Both the position numbers and the translations under genes were made by a program. The notes beneath the pieces are model-generated. The model was not told where the DNA came from, did not search any database, and saw only the letters and a program-made list of their open reading frames with translations. A stretch of DNA of 64,000 bases from Methylobacterium sp. NMS14P (GTDB lineage: Bacteria; Pseudomonadota; Alphaproteobacteria; Rhizobiales; Beijerinckiaceae), in the NCBI RefSeq assembly GCF_028583545.1, contig NZ_CP087106.1:4336501-4400500 (forward strand), written 5' to 3'. Below are positions 44,288 through 53,478 of the stretch, one piece after another. Position 1 is the stretch's first letter, and each line of letters starts with the position of its first letter.

Positions 44288-44720
44288 CCAGCGTCTCCGG
44301 GCCGAAGGATTCCGGCAGCAGCGCCGCCAACGTGAAGGTGCGGGCGACGCCGCCCGGACCGGCGGCGTGGATCGGCGTGTCCGGCCCGGCGAACTCGCGG
44401 ATGCGCTGGCGGCAGGCGCCGCAGGGCGTCACCAGGCCGGCGCCGTCGCCGCAGACCAGGATCGCCGCGATGCGCCGGCCGCCGGCCGCCACCATGGCGG
44501 CGATCGCCCCGGCCTCCGCGCAGGTCCCGACCGGGTAGGCGGCGTTCTCGACGTTGCAGCCGGCGTGGATCGCGCCGCGCTCGTCGCGCAGCGCGGCGCC
44601 GACCGGGAAGCGGGAATAGGGCGCGTGCGCCCGCCCGCGCACCGCGCGGGCGGCCTCGAACAGGGCGGCGAGCCCGTCATCGTCCGGTGGTGGGTCCGGT
44701 GCTGGATCCGCGGCCTGCAT
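44280..44720 (-). CDS. cdd: cytidine deaminase
   Basis: A 146-residue zinc enzyme deaminating cytidine and deoxycytidine to uridine and deoxyuridine. The zinc and proton-shuttle residues are Cys67-Ala-Glu69 and Cys100/Cys103 (PCGAC), and the substrate motif NVENAAYPVGTCAEA is intact. It is the small homotetrameric type. First gene of the cdd-pnp-deoC-deoA operon; its stop region overlaps the pnp start by eight bases. Confidence 0.95.
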   Translation of the reverse strand: MQAADPAPDPPPDDDGLAALFEAARAVRGRAHAPYSRFPVGAALRDERGAIHAGCNVENAAYPVGTCAEAGAIAAMVAAGGRRIAAILVCGDGAGLVTPCGACRQRIREFAGPDTPIHAAGPGGVARTFTLAALLPESFGPETLGE

Positions 44721-44783
44721 GGCCGATCTTTGACACCCGCCGGGGAGCCCTGTCGAGGCCCCGGGCAGGAGTCCGGCGCGGCC

Positions 44784-45551
44784 TCAGCGGCTCGCCGGAC
44801 CGGCGCCGAGGAGGCTCGCCGCCTGCCGCAGGTCCGCGTCGCTCCGCGGACCGCTCAGGGCGTAGGCGGTGTCGCCGGCGTTCCACGAGACGACGTCGCC
44901 GTCGTCCGAACCGGTGATGAGCGTCGTCGGTCCGCCGCGGATGCCGCGGGTGGCGAACAGCGACGCCTCGCCGAAGTTGCCGGTCTCGAGCGCGACCTCG
45001 ATCCCGGTGCCGTGCCGGGCGGGGAAGACCTGGATGTCGCGCACCCGCCAGCCGTCGGGCAGGGCCGGCAGGTCGATGCCGGTCGCTGACCGGAGACGCG
45101 CCCGGTCGTAGACCGGATCGTCGGCCTGGCCGCCGATGCTCTTGCGCAGCTGCGCCACGACCCGGGCCTGCCGCGCGTCGGCGATCAGGGCCGGATCCGG
45201 GGTCGCCGCCAGGGTGTCGGGAACGCCGAAGCGGCCGATCTCGTCGTGGGCCAGCCAACCCGCGCCCACGAGCACCGCGATGGCCGCGGCCCTCTTGAGG
45301 CGCGAGGCGACGCGGCGCCAGCGCAGGTTCCGGTCGAAGCGGCGCGCCAGGACCATGTTCCGGTCCGGCCCGGGCCCCGGAACGCGCTCGAAGCAGGCCC
45401 GCAGGGCGTCGCGATCGTGCATCTCGGCCATCACCCGGGCCGCGGCCGCGGGATTGGCCGCGAGGTGCGCCTCGACGTCGAGACGGCGCATCGGGTCGAT
45501 CTGGCCGTCGACGAAGGCGATGAGATCGTCGTCTGTGATCGGATCGATCAT
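44784..45551 (-). CDS. membrane anti-sigma factor of ECF type
   Basis: A 255-residue protein. Its N-terminal 70 residues (TDDDLIAFVDGQIDPMRRLD and VEAHLAANPAAAARVMAEM) form an anti-sigma-like helical domain. One membrane segment lies at about residues 85-105, and a periplasmic domain follows (about 110-255). The zinc HxxxCxxC motif is missing, so it is the non-zinc subgroup. Start at the ATG at 45551. It follows the ECF sigma gene by 101 bases on the same strand and most likely holds that sigma factor inactive. Confidence 0.85.
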   Translation of the reverse strand: MIDPITDDDLIAFVDGQIDPMRRLDVEAHLAANPAAAARVMAEMHDRDALRACFERVPGPGPDRNMVLARRFDRNLRWRRVASRLKRAAAIAVLVGAGWLAHDEIGRFGVPDTLAATPDPALIADARQARVVAQLRKSIGGQADDPVYDRARLRSATGIDLPALPDGWRVRDIQVFPARHGTGIEVALETGNFGEASLFATRGIRGGPTTLITGSDDGDVVSWNAGDTAYALSGPRSDADLRQAASLLGAGPASR

Positions 45552-45652
45552 CGTGAAGTCCTCGAATCCAGCGTGCCCGGAGGCGATCCGCCGGTCGCAA
45601 TCGTCGGTCGGCACCGGCGCCCTCGGGTGCCGGTCCTTCATCAGCTCCGTGT

Positions 45653-46288
45653 TCAGCTCTCTCCGACGGCGCGTCGAAGAGGCCAGGCGGACCTTTCCCG
45701 CGGCTCGTCGGAGACGACGAGCCGGAGGGTGGAGGGCGGTCCGCGCCGCGTCTCGGGTGTCTTGGCCGGCTCCGCGTCGTCGGAGCCGCGATCGGTCCGC
45801 GTCCCCTCCTCGAAGGCCCGCAGGGCCGCCCGGCCGCGGCCGAGACGGGACATCAGGGTGCCGATCGGGATGCCGAGAACGGCCGCCGCGTCGGCGTAGG
45901 CCATGCCTTCCAGGGTGACGAGGTGGAGCGCGGCGCGCTGCTCCTCCGGCAGCTTGAGGAAGGCCTGCCGGATCTGGGCGAGGCGCACCTGCCCCTCCTG
46001 GGCTGGCGGCGCCATGTCCTCGGTCATCCGCACCAGCGTGTCGGCGTGCCGCGCCTCGACCTGCCGGCGGCGCTGCTCGTCGATGAAGGCGTTGTGCAGC
46101 ACCGTCATCATCCAGGTGCGCAGATTGGTGTTCGGCCGGAGCGAGCCCTGCATCTCCAGCGCCCGCACCAGCGTGTCGTGCACGAGATCGTCCGCCCGCA
46201 GCGTGTCGCGGGTGAGCGACCGGGCGTAGCGCCGCAGGGGCACCAGCAGGTCGAGGAGATCCGGGCGCTTGTTCTTGTCCGATGCCAT
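45653..46288 (-). CDS. ECF RNA polymerase sigma factor
   Basis: A 211-residue sigma-70 family factor with region 2 (LVPLRRYARSLTRDTLRADDLVHDTLVRAL) and region 4 (FLKLPEEQRAALHLVTLEGM, YADAAAVLGIPIGTLMSRLGRG). The C-terminal 40 residues are polar and extend past region 4. It is followed by its likely anti-sigma factor and preceded 57 bases upstream by a glutathione peroxidase gene. Together these suggest an oxidative or envelope stress circuit (inference). Confidence 0.93.
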   Translation of the reverse strand: MASDKNKRPDLLDLLVPLRRYARSLTRDTLRADDLVHDTLVRALEMQGSLRPNTNLRTWMMTVLHNAFIDEQRRRQVEARHADTLVRMTEDMAPPAQEGQVRLAQIRQAFLKLPEEQRAALHLVTLEGMAYADAAAVLGIPIGTLMSRLGRGRAALRAFEEGTRTDRGSDDAEPAKTPETRRGPPSTLRLVVSDEPRERSAWPLRRAVGES

Positions 46289-46296
46289 AGGGTGTG

Positions 46297-46323
46297 AACG
46301 CGGGGGCTCGGCGGTTTAATCCC
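46297..46323 (-). promoter_or_regulatory. possible self-regulated promoter of the ECF sigma gene
   Basis: On the minus strand GGGATTAAACC (46323-46313) is followed by CGTT at 46300-46297, 18 bases after GGGAT. CGTT-type -10 elements with a G-rich/A-rich -35 are typical of ECF promoters. The ATG is only eight bases past CGTT, which would give a leaderless mRNA. Confidence 0.4.
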
Positions 46324-46345
46324 GCAGGTCGGCCCGGCGTCGCGG

Positions 46346-46912
46346 TCAGGCCTGGTCGAGGGTGGCGGCGATGCCCGAGATGATCCGCGGATCGGTCGGC
46401 TCGACCTGCGTGGCGAAGGCCGCCGCGAGGGTGCCGTCCCGGGCGATCAGGTACTTGTGGAAGTTCCAGCGCGGCGTCTCCGCGGGGCGCTCGGCCGCGG
46501 CCCAGCGGTAGAACGGATGGGCGCCCGGCATCTTCACCCGGGTCTTGGCCGTGAGCGGGAAGGTGACGCCGTGATTCTTCCGCGCCGCCTCCGCGATGGC
46601 CGGCCCGTCCAGCGGCTCCTGGTTGCCGAAATCCGGCGACGGCACGCCCAGCACGACGAGCCCGCGATCGCCGAACCGCGTCCAGAGCGTCTGGAGCCCG
46701 GCGAGCTGCCCGGCGTAGCCGCAGGCCGTCGCGGTGTTGACCACGAGGATCGGCTTGCCCGCGTAGGCGGAGAGCGGCATGGGCGCGGCCTCCGGGGTCT
46801 CGAAGGCGAAATCCGTGGCCCGCGCGGTCGCGGCCGGCTGCTCGGCGGCGCGGGCGCCGCCGGCGAGGCCGGCACCGATCAGGATCAGGGCCTCGCGGCG
46901 CAGCAGCGTCAT
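46346..46912 (-). CDS. glutathione peroxidase-like protein, exported
   Basis: A 188-residue thiol peroxidase fold protein. The active-site Cys64 and Gln69 lie in NTATACGYAGQL, where most relatives read CGFTPQ; the Trp-Asn pair is kept in PRWNFHKYLI. The first 22 residues (MTLLRREALILIGAGLAGGARA) form a signal peptide, so it is probably periplasmic. The second peroxide-binding region ITFPLTAKTRV-like (VTFPLTAKTRVKMPG) is normal. Lies just upstream of the ECF sigma gene. Confidence 0.9.
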   Translation of the reverse strand: MTLLRREALILIGAGLAGGARAAEQPAATARATDFAFETPEAAPMPLSAYAGKPILVVNTATACGYAGQLAGLQTLWTRFGDRGLVVLGVPSPDFGNQEPLDGPAIAEAARKNHGVTFPLTAKTRVKMPGAHPFYRWAAAERPAETPRWNFHKYLIARDGTLAAAFATQVEPTDPRIISGIAATLDQA

Positions 46913-46972
46913 GGCAGGTCTCCGATGCGGACGTTCCGGCGCGTCAACGAACCAGATCGGGAGAGGATCGAG

Positions 46973-48100
46973 CTACTGATACGCCTGCTGCAGGTCGACC
47001 GTACAGTCCCGGCCGATCCGCTCGTAGTTCTCGGCGAGCCACGCCTGCGCGGCGGCGCGTCCCTTGTCGCGCAGGCGCTTGAACACGGTCCAGCGGGCGT
47101 CGAGCTTGGAGGCGGCGTTGTAGTCCTCCAGGGCGTCGGTGCCGTCGATCCGGTGCACCAGGACCCGGCGGTACTGGCCCTGCCCGAGGGTGCCCTCCTC
47201 GATCAGCCCGTCGAGGAAGTCGATCGCCCGCAATTCCCGCATCAGGTTGGCGTTGAAGGTGATCTCGTTGAGCCGGTCGCGGATCTCCGCCTCCGTGCGC
47301 GGGGTCTCGCGCCGCTCCACCGGGTTGATCTGGACGAGTACGATGTCGCGGGTCTGGGCGCCGCGATGCAGGGGGTAGAGCGGCGGGTTGCCGAGGTAGC
47401 CGCCGTCCCAGTAGGGCACGCCGTCGATCTCCACCGCCTGGAAGACCGTCGGCAGGCAGGCCGAGGCCATCAGGTGGTCGACGGTCAAGCGCTCGCGCTC
47501 GAACACCGCGAGCTTGCCCGTCCAGACGTTGGTGGCCGAGACGAACAGGCCCGCCGTGTCGGCCTCGCGCAGGCGGTCGAAATCGACCTGCTCGGCGAGC
47601 GCCTTGCGCAGCGGATTGATGTTGAGCGGGTTCGACACGTAGGGGCTGGGCGCCAGCATCTTGGCCCAGAACTCGGCCACCGGATTGCCCTTCCACAGGC
47701 TGAACAGGCCGCTCACGAGGTTGCGCTGGGCCGGCCCCAGGTCGCCGTCGAGGCTGACCTCGCGCCAGAACCGCTCCAGTCCCTCGCGGGCCCCGTCCGG
47801 GCCGCCCTTGAGCCAGCCATCCACCAGCACGACGGCGTTCATCGCCCCGGCGCTCGCCCCCGTCACCGCCTCGAAGCCGAGGCGTCCGTCCTCGATCAGG
47901 GCGTCGAGCACGCCCCAGGTGAAGGCGCCGTGCGCGCCGCCGCCCTGGAGCGCCAGCGCCACCGGCTTCTCGGCCCCGGGCCCGGCCAGCGCGGCGCCCG
48001 GCGCCTGCGCGGGCTGCGCCTCGATCGCGTCCGTGACGGGCGATTCGGGAACGGCGGTGACGGGGTTGTGCGGCTCGGCGCCGCCGAATTGCTCGCTCAT
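46973..48100 (-). CDS. patatin-like phospholipase family protein
   Basis: A 375-residue Ser-Asp dyad lipase. The oxyanion hole is ALALQGGGAHGAFTWG; the nucleophile is Ser83 in GASAG and the dyad partner is Asp232 in WDGGYLGNPP. The C-terminal 140 residues lack a membrane segment. The N-terminal 45 residues are Ala/Pro-rich and unconserved. A perfect AGGAGG lies upstream of the ATG at 48100. Substrate is unknown; phospholipid or polyhydroxyalkanoate are typical for the family. Confidence 0.93.
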   Translation of the reverse strand: MSEQFGGAEPHNPVTAVPESPVTDAIEAQPAQAPGAALAGPGAEKPVALALQGGGAHGAFTWGVLDALIEDGRLGFEAVTGASAGAMNAVVLVDGWLKGGPDGAREGLERFWREVSLDGDLGPAQRNLVSGLFSLWKGNPVAEFWAKMLAPSPYVSNPLNINPLRKALAEQVDFDRLREADTAGLFVSATNVWTGKLAVFERERLTVDHLMASACLPTVFQAVEIDGVPYWDGGYLGNPPLYPLHRGAQTRDIVLVQINPVERRETPRTEAEIRDRLNEITFNANLMRELRAIDFLDGLIEEGTLGQGQYRRVLVHRIDGTDALEDYNAASKLDARWTVFKRLRDKGRAAAQAWLAENYERIGRDCTVDLQQAYQ

Positions 48101-48519
48101 GTCGGCCTCCTGATCCGCAACATAGATGGAACACAGATGGGATGCTGCAATGCAGCATCAACCATGCGCGGGGATTGCGACGGGGCACCCGCCCCCGGGT
48201 CGGTACCCGGGTTGGCATCCAGATCGGCACGCCCGTCGGCATGAGCGAATCGGCAACAGGGGCTGACGAAAACCGGCCGGCAGCGCGCCGGACGCCGCCC
48301 GGACGTGCAGAAAACTCGACATCCGCGCCCGGATACGACATGACAGCCGCGATGCTGTCCTGCGCGATGCTGCCCCGCGCGGCGCCGGGTTGACGCGGCG
48401 CCGGGTCATCCGCAGCTAACCCGCGGCAGCCCCGAAGTTCCGGCGAGGCGTGTCCCCGGGACCGGCCCGGCAGCCGTCACGGCTCCGGCACCCGCGAGGC
48501 GCGCCCGCGAAAGTCCACG
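48101..48519. other. intergenic region, no gene supported
   Basis: A 419-base gap between the divergent patatin and ispG genes. The part near the patatin gene (48117-48165) is relatively AT-rich (ACATAGATGGAACACAGATG) and may hold its promoter. An open frame on the plus strand from 48142 has weak coding character and no recognisable product. Confidence 0.5.
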
Positions 48520-49848
48520 ATGGAAGTCATGGAAGCCACCCGTTCCGAAATCCCCGCCGACAACCCGCTGGCCGGCGGCGGCCCGGAGATCGCCGGCCCC
48601 GCCCCGCGCCACCGCACCGTCGGCGTCACGGTCGGCGAGGGTGACGGCGCGGTCACGGTCGGCGGCGGTGCCCCGATCGTCGTCCAGTCGATGACCAACA
48701 CCGACACGGCCGACATCGACGCCACCGTGGCGCAGGTCGCCCAGCTCGCCCGGGTCGGCTCGGAACTCGTGCGCATCACCGTCGACCGCGACGAGGCGGC
48801 CGCCGCCGTGCCGAAGATCCGCGAGCGCCTCGACCGGATCGGCGTCCACGTCCCGCTGGTGGGCGACTTCCACTACATCGGCCACAAGCTGCTCGCCGAC
48901 CACCCGGCCTGCGCCGAGGCTCTGGCCAAGTACCGGATCAACCCCGGGAACGTCGGCTTCAAGGACAAGAAGGACACGCAGTTCTCGTCGATCATCGAGC
49001 AGGCGATCAAGCACAACAAGACCGTGCGGATCGGCGCCAACTGGGGCTCCCTCGACGGCGAGCTGCTCACCCACCTGATGGACGAGAACGCCAAGCTGCC
49101 GCGGCCGATCGATGCCCGCGCGGTCATGCGCGAGGCGATGGTCCGCTCGGCGATCGGCTCGGCCGACCGGGCCGTGGAACTCGGCCTGCCGCAGAACAAG
49201 ATCATCCTCTCGGCCAAGGTCTCGGCGGTGCAGGACCTGATCGCGGTCTACCGCGAGGTCGCGCGCCGCTCGGACTACGCGATCCATCTCGGCCTGACCG
49301 AGGCCGGCATGGGCTCGAAGGGCCTCGTCGCCGCCTCGGCCGCCATCGGCGTGCTCCTCCAGGAGGGGATCGGCGACACGATCCGCTACTCCCTGACCCC
49401 CGAGCCGGGCGGCGACCGGTCCGTCGAGGTCAAGGCGAGCCAGGAACTCCTCCAGACGATGGGGTTCCGCACCTTCGTGCCGATGGTGGCGGCCTGCCCG
49501 GGCTGTGGCCGCACGACCTCGACGACCTTCCAGGAGCTGGCCCGCGACATCCAGAACTGGATCGTCACCTCGATGCCGGAGTGGAAGAAGACCTATCCGG
49601 GCGTCGAGGGGCTGAACGTCGCCGTGATGGGCTGCATCGTGAACGGCCCGGGCGAATCGAAGCACGCCGACATCGGCATCTCGCTGCCCGGGACCGGCGA
49701 GACCCCGACCGCGCCGGTCTTCATCGACGGCAAGAAGGCGATGACGCTCCGCGGCCCGACACTGGCCAAGGACTTCGAGACGGTCGTGATCAACTACATC
49801 GAGCGCCGATTCGGCCAGCAGGGCGGGACCCGCACCGCCGCCGAGTGA
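48520..49848 (+). CDS. ispG: 4-hydroxy-3-methylbut-2-enyl diphosphate synthase IspG (GcpE)
   Basis: A 442-residue 4Fe-4S enzyme of the MEP isoprenoid pathway. The barrel domain has [13 protein letters not shown] and the C-terminal cluster domain binds iron-sulfur with Cys326, Cys329 and Cys372 plus the conserved Glu379 ([19 protein letters not shown]). The extra N-terminal 30 residues before HRTVGVTVG are unconserved. A second in-frame ATG lies nine bases downstream. Single gene. Confidence 0.97.
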   Translation: MEVMEATRSEIPADNPLAGGGPEIAGPAPRHRTVGVTVGEGDGAVTVGGGAPIVVQSMTNTDTADIDATVAQVAQLARVGSELVRITVDRDEAAAAVPKIRERLDRIGVHVPLVGDFHYIGHKLLADHPACAEALAKYRINPGNVGFKDKKDTQFSSIIEQAIKHNKTVRIGANWGSLDGELLTHLMDENAKLPRPIDARAVMREAMVRSAIGSADRAVELGLPQNKIILSAKVSAVQDLIAVYREVARRSDYAIHLGLTEAGMGSKGLVAASAAIGVLLQEGIGDTIRYSLTPEPGGDRSVEVKASQELLQTMGFRTFVPMVAACPGCGRTTSTTFQELARDIQNWIVTSMPEWKKTYPGVEGLNVAVMGCIVNGPGESKHADIGISLPGTGETPTAPVFIDGKKAMTLRGPTLAKDFETVVINYIERRFGQQGGTRTAAE

Positions 49849-50208
49849 GGCGTGGGGCGGGTCGATGCGGACGTCCTTCGACACGGAGGACGCGCTTCCC
49901 GCACCGTCACTCCGGAGCGCCGCGGGCGAACCCGGAACCCGGACGCGCCGTCTCTGACAGGCTCGGCGCGTCGCGTTAACGCTGACGTGGCGGCCCGCCG
50001 CGCCGAGACCCAGCTCCGCGATCTTCGCAGGTGCACACGGTTTCCGGGCGCACGAGGGCATGATAGCAAGGCCGCACGATCCCGCGAGCGGTCGGCCCGG
50101 TGGCCGGCCCGCACGGTTCGGCGGAGTCTTCGCGTGTTCTGCCCGGCCCCGACTGGCCCCTGAGCCGAACCGCGAAGCGCCGGCCACGCCCGAGCTTCCG
50201 ACATCCGC
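49849..50208. other. intergenic region before kup
   Basis: A 360-base gap between ispG and kup, both plus strand. Around 49905-49945 it has TCACTCCGGAGCGCCGCGGG and GAACCCGG, which may be a decayed half of a family III palindrome. The rest is GC-rich and holds no supported gene. Confidence 0.4.
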
Positions 50209-52227
50209 ATGAGCCACACCTTCGCACCCGGCGTAGCCGCCCAGCCCGCGCCCGCAGCCCCCGACGCCGCGCGCGCGGCCGCCCAGGCGGCGGACGAGAC
50301 CGGCGCTCCGGCGCCGACGCACGGGCCCGCTACCTCCGGCACCCTCGATGCCCCCGAGAAGGCCGAGACCCAGCACGGCCATGCCGGGTTCTGGACGCTG
50401 CTGGTCGGCTCCGTGGGCGTCGTCTACGGCGATATCGGCACGAGCCCGCTCTACGCGTTCCGCGAGGCGCTGGTCCCGGCCCGGACCGACGGCATCCTGC
50501 TGCCCGAGGAGGTGATCGGCACCGTCTCGCTGATCCTCTGGGCCCTCTTCATGATCGTGACGATCAAGTACGTCGCGATCCTGCTGCGCATGGACAACAA
50601 CGGCGAGGGCGGCATCCTCTCGCTGATGGCGCTGGCCCGGAAGGCGCTCGGCGGCTCGCGCATCGTGTTCATGCTGGGGCTGCTGGGCGCCTCGCTGTTC
50701 TACGGCGACGCGGTGATCACCCCGGCGATCTCGGTCCTCTCGGCGGTGGAGGGCCTGAAGCTCGTCACGCCCGCCCTCGACGACTACGTCCTGCCGATCA
50801 CCGTGGTGATCATCGTCGCGCTGTTCCTCGTGCAGAACCGCGGCACCGCCAAGGTCGCGGCCTTCTTCGGGCCGATGACCATCGTGTGGTTCCTCGCCAT
50901 GGCGCTCGCGGCCCTGCCGCACATCGCCCTCCATCCGGAGGTCTTCCGCGCGGTCAACCCCGCGCACGCCGTGGTCTACCTGCTCGGCCACGGCACCGGG
51001 GCGCTGGTGGCGCTGGGCGCCGTGTTCCTGGCGGTGACCGGCGCCGAGGCCCTGTTCGCCGATCTCGGGCATTTCGGCCGCAAGCCGATCCAGGTGGCGT
51101 GGGTCTGCCTCGTCTTCCCGGCGCTCGCCCTGAACTATCTGGGCCAGGCGGCCCTGGTGCTGGAGAAGCCCGACACCGCCGACCCGTTCTTCCAGCTGGT
51201 GCCGGCCTGGGGCCTGCTGCCGATGGTGGTGCTGGCCACGCTCGCCACCGTGGTGGCGAGCCAGGCGGTGATCACCGGCGCGTTCTCCCTGTCCCGGCAG
51301 GCGATCCAGCTCGGCCTGCTGCCGCGGCTGGAGATCCGCCACACCTCCGAGTCGCATGCCGGTCAGATCTACCTGCCGCAGATCAACTCGCTGCTGATGA
51401 TCGGCGTCGTGCTGCTGGCGGTGCTGTTCAAGACCTCGTCGTCGCTGGCCTCGGCCTACGGCATCGCGGTGACCGGCACGATGCTGCTCACCGCCTCCAT
51501 GACCTTTCTGGTGATCTGGCGGATGTGGGGCTGGTCGCCGCTGGCGGCGGCCGCCGTGATGCTGCCCTTCATCGTCCTCGAGTTCCTGTTCCTGCTCTCC
51601 AACCTGATCAAGGTCGTGGAGGGGGGCTACGTGCCGCTCCTGCTGGCGGGCGGCCTCGTCATCCTGATGTGGACCTGGGTGCGCGGGGTGACGATCCTGT
51701 TCAACAAGACCCGCAAGACCGACGTGCCGCTGGTCGAGCTGGTCGGCATGCTGGAGAAGAGCCCGCCCCACCACGTGCGCGGCACCGCGGTGTTCCTGAC
51801 GAGCGACCCGGAGATCGCCCCGGCGGCGCTCCTGCACAACCTCAAGCACAACAAGGTGCTGCACGAGAAGAACGTGATCCTCACCGTCGAGACGGTGGAC
51901 ACGCCGCGCTCGAACGAGGCCGACAAGGTGCGGATCGAGCCGGTGGGTCCGCACTTCTACCGGGTCGTGATGAAGTTCGGCTACATGGAGACGCCGAACA
52001 TCCCGAAGACCCTGGTGCTGCTGCGCCGCCAGGGCTTCAAGTTCGACATCATGGCGACATCGTTCTTCCTGTCGCGCCGCTCGATCCGGCCGGCGGCGCA
52101 TTCCGGCATGCCGCTCTGGCAGGACCGGATCTTCATCACGCTGGCCAAGAACGCCAACGACGCCACGGACTTCTTCCAGATCCCGACCGGGCGTGTGGTG
52201 GAGGTCGGGACGCAGGTGACGGTCTGA
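50209..52227 (+). CDS. kup: potassium transporter Kup
   Basis: A 672-residue KUP/HAK-type K+ symporter with about twelve membrane segments and the signature [20 protein letters not shown] in the first. The C-terminal 150 residues form the cytoplasmic domain. The N-terminal 55 residues (Ala/Pro-rich) precede [13 protein letters not shown]. It has no upstream K+ sensor genes. Probably constitutive or a house-keeping K+ uptake protein. Confidence 0.95.
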   Translation: MSHTFAPGVAAQPAPAAPDAARAAAQAADETGAPAPTHGPATSGTLDAPEKAETQHGHAGFWTLLVGSVGVVYGDIGTSPLYAFREALVPARTDGILLPEEVIGTVSLILWALFMIVTIKYVAILLRMDNNGEGGILSLMALARKALGGSRIVFMLGLLGASLFYGDAVITPAISVLSAVEGLKLVTPALDDYVLPITVVIIVALFLVQNRGTAKVAAFFGPMTIVWFLAMALAALPHIALHPEVFRAVNPAHAVVYLLGHGTGALVALGAVFLAVTGAEALFADLGHFGRKPIQVAWVCLVFPALALNYLGQAALVLEKPDTADPFFQLVPAWGLLPMVVLATLATVVASQAVITGAFSLSRQAIQLGLLPRLEIRHTSESHAGQIYLPQINSLLMIGVVLLAVLFKTSSSLASAYGIAVTGTMLLTASMTFLVIWRMWGWSPLAAAAVMLPFIVLEFLFLLSNLIKVVEGGYVPLLLAGGLVILMWTWVRGVTILFNKTRKTDVPLVELVGMLEKSPPHHVRGTAVFLTSDPEIAPAALLHNLKHNKVLHEKNVILTVETVDTPRSNEADKVRIEPVGPHFYRVVMKFGYMETPNIPKTLVLLRRQGFKFDIMATSFFLSRRSIRPAAHSGMPLWQDRIFITLAKNANDATDFFQIPTGRVVEVGTQVTV

Positions 52228-52286
52228 GGGCCGCGCCGTCACGGTCATCGGCGCGCGCGTCCTGACGATCCGAGGTCCGGACGGCG

Positions 52287-52574
52287 ATGTCCCTGTCCCG
52301 GTCCGGCTCCGCGCCGGAACACGCGGACGGGCACTGGATCTGCCGCGACACCATCGATCGGCCCGAGCGGCCGCGGGACCGTTTCGGAGCCGGCGCCGAC
52401 GCGCTGCAGGCGCTCCATCTGGCGATGCAGAGGATCGGCATCGATCTCTGCGGCGGCGCGGCCCATAAGGCCGGCGTCCTGATATGGGAGAAACCCGGTG
52501 ACGGGTACGGCTTCCCTATACCGAAGGATGGCCGCGGTCTCTTGGTCGGCGCCGACAGGACCTTCGAGGGGTGA
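52287..52574 (+). CDS. small hypothetical protein
   Basis: A 95-residue protein with an N-terminal polar segment and a helix (ADALQALHLAMQRIGIDL) followed by LIWEKPGDGYGFPIPKD and GLLVGADRTFEG. These look like a conserved small domain, but I cannot name the family with confidence. It starts 59 bases after kup on the same strand. No signal peptide or membrane segment. Confidence 0.5.
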   Translation: MSLSRSGSAPEHADGHWICRDTIDRPERPRDRFGAGADALQALHLAMQRIGIDLCGGAAHKAGVLIWEKPGDGYGFPIPKDGRGLLVGADRTFEG

Positions 52575-52998
52575 GCTGCCGGCTCGACGAAGATCGACAG
52601 CGGGCGCCCGCCATCGCGCGAAGCGAAACGCCCCCGACTAAGGTGCGGTCCTCGGGCGCCACGCGGAGCCAAGTGCCTCGCCCCATCCGCGGCCACGGCG
52701 CGCGGTGGACTGGCCCGTCGGCCCGAACCGACCCGCCTTCGTCTACTTGTAGATGATCGCCCATGTGCGCCGCCGCACGCGGCATGACCCGCGCGCAGAG
52801 GCTCCGGGATGACCGGCCGCGTCCCCGCGTTGCGCCCACCCCGCCGCGTGCCTTAGAATATTTATTATTCTGAGCTTGAGCGTTCGCCCCGCGGCCTGTC
52901 CGCAACGGGGAACGTGAGCCGGCTAAGCCGGTCGTGGCCCCCGGCCCGGCTCGGACCCGACTGATCGCCGCTCCGGCGCCGCCAGACAGGACGCAACG
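52575..52998. other. regulatory gap before the molybdenum hydroxylase genes
   Basis: A 424-base gap. Most is GC-rich, but 52850-52875 is AT-rich and includes the inverted repeat described separately. No gene is supported. It likely contains the promoter of the molybdenum hydroxylase pair. Confidence 0.5.
52852..52874. promoter_or_regulatory. AT-rich inverted repeat, possible operator
   Basis: CTTAGAATA-TTTAT-TATTCTGAG, a nine-base imperfect inverted repeat with one wobble pair, 125 bases upstream of the 2Fe-2S subunit gene. It stands out in this GC-rich sequence. It resembles iron-responsive boxes in having TTAGAA and TTCTGA halves, but the spacing (nine bases) does not fit the Irr ICE consensus (three). 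Confidence 0.4.
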
Positions 52999-53478
52999 AT
53001 GATCAAACTCACCGTGAACGGGGCTGCGCGCAGCTTCGACGGCGACCCCGACATGCCGCTGCTGTGGTACCTGCGGGACGAGCTCGGGCTCACCGGCACC
53101 AAGTTCGGCTGCGGCGTCTCCCTCTGCGGGGCCTGCACCATCCATCTCGGCGGCGCGGCGACCCGCGCCTGCATCACGCCGGTGTCGGCGGCCGCGGGCC
53201 AGGAGGTCGTCACCATCGAGGGGCTGTCGCCGGACGGCAACCACCCCGTGCAGGTGGCGTGGCGCGACCAGAACGTCGCCCAGTGCGGCTTCTGCCAGTG
53301 CGGCCAGATCATGCAGGCGGCCGCACTCCTCAAGGACACGCCGAAGCCCACCGACGACGACATCGACACCACGATGAGCGGCAACATCTGCCGCTGCGGC
53401 ACCTACCCGCGCATCCGCACCGCGATCCATCAGGCCGCCGGCCAGACGGCGCCCGCCAGCAAGGGAGAGCGCCTGTGA
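52999..53478 (+). CDS. molybdenum hydroxylase 2Fe-2S subunit (isoquinoline oxidoreductase alpha type)
   Basis: A 159-residue protein with two 2Fe-2S clusters. The plant-type cluster uses Cys38, Cys43, Cys46 and Cys58; the second uses Cys96, Cys99, Cys131 and Cys133. It is the IorA-type small subunit of xanthine oxidase family enzymes that pass electrons from a molybdopterin subunit to an acceptor. Its stop codon overlaps the GTG start of the large subunit, so the two are translationally coupled. Confidence 0.95.
   Translation: MIKLTVNGAARSFDGDPDMPLLWYLRDELGLTGTKFGCGVSLCGACTIHLGGAATRACITPVSAAAGQEVVTIEGLSPDGNHPVQVAWRDQNVAQCGFCQCGQIMQAAALLKDTPKPTDDDIDTTMSGNICRCGTYPRIRTAIHQAAGQTAPASKGERL

Noticed and set aside
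48142..48393. An 83-codon plus-strand open frame upstream of ispG
   Set aside because: It has no ribosome binding site, mixed composition and no recognisable product, and it overlaps the probable patatin promoter.
49849..50208. A potassium or c-di-AMP riboswitch before kup
   Set aside because: I could find none of the conserved ydaO-type elements, and the gap is best explained by a decayed repeat and promoter sequence.
48406..52248. A 1280-codon open frame on the minus strand across ispG and kup
   Set aside because: It spans two well-identified plus-strand genes and is full of His/Arg/Asp/Gln typical of the antisense of high-GC coding sequence.
52852..52874. The AT-rich inverted repeat as an Irr (ICE) box
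   Set aside because: The half-sites resemble TTAGAA and TTCTAA, but the nine-base spacing does not match the three-base spacing of the known consensus. It is kept only as an unnamed operator candidate.
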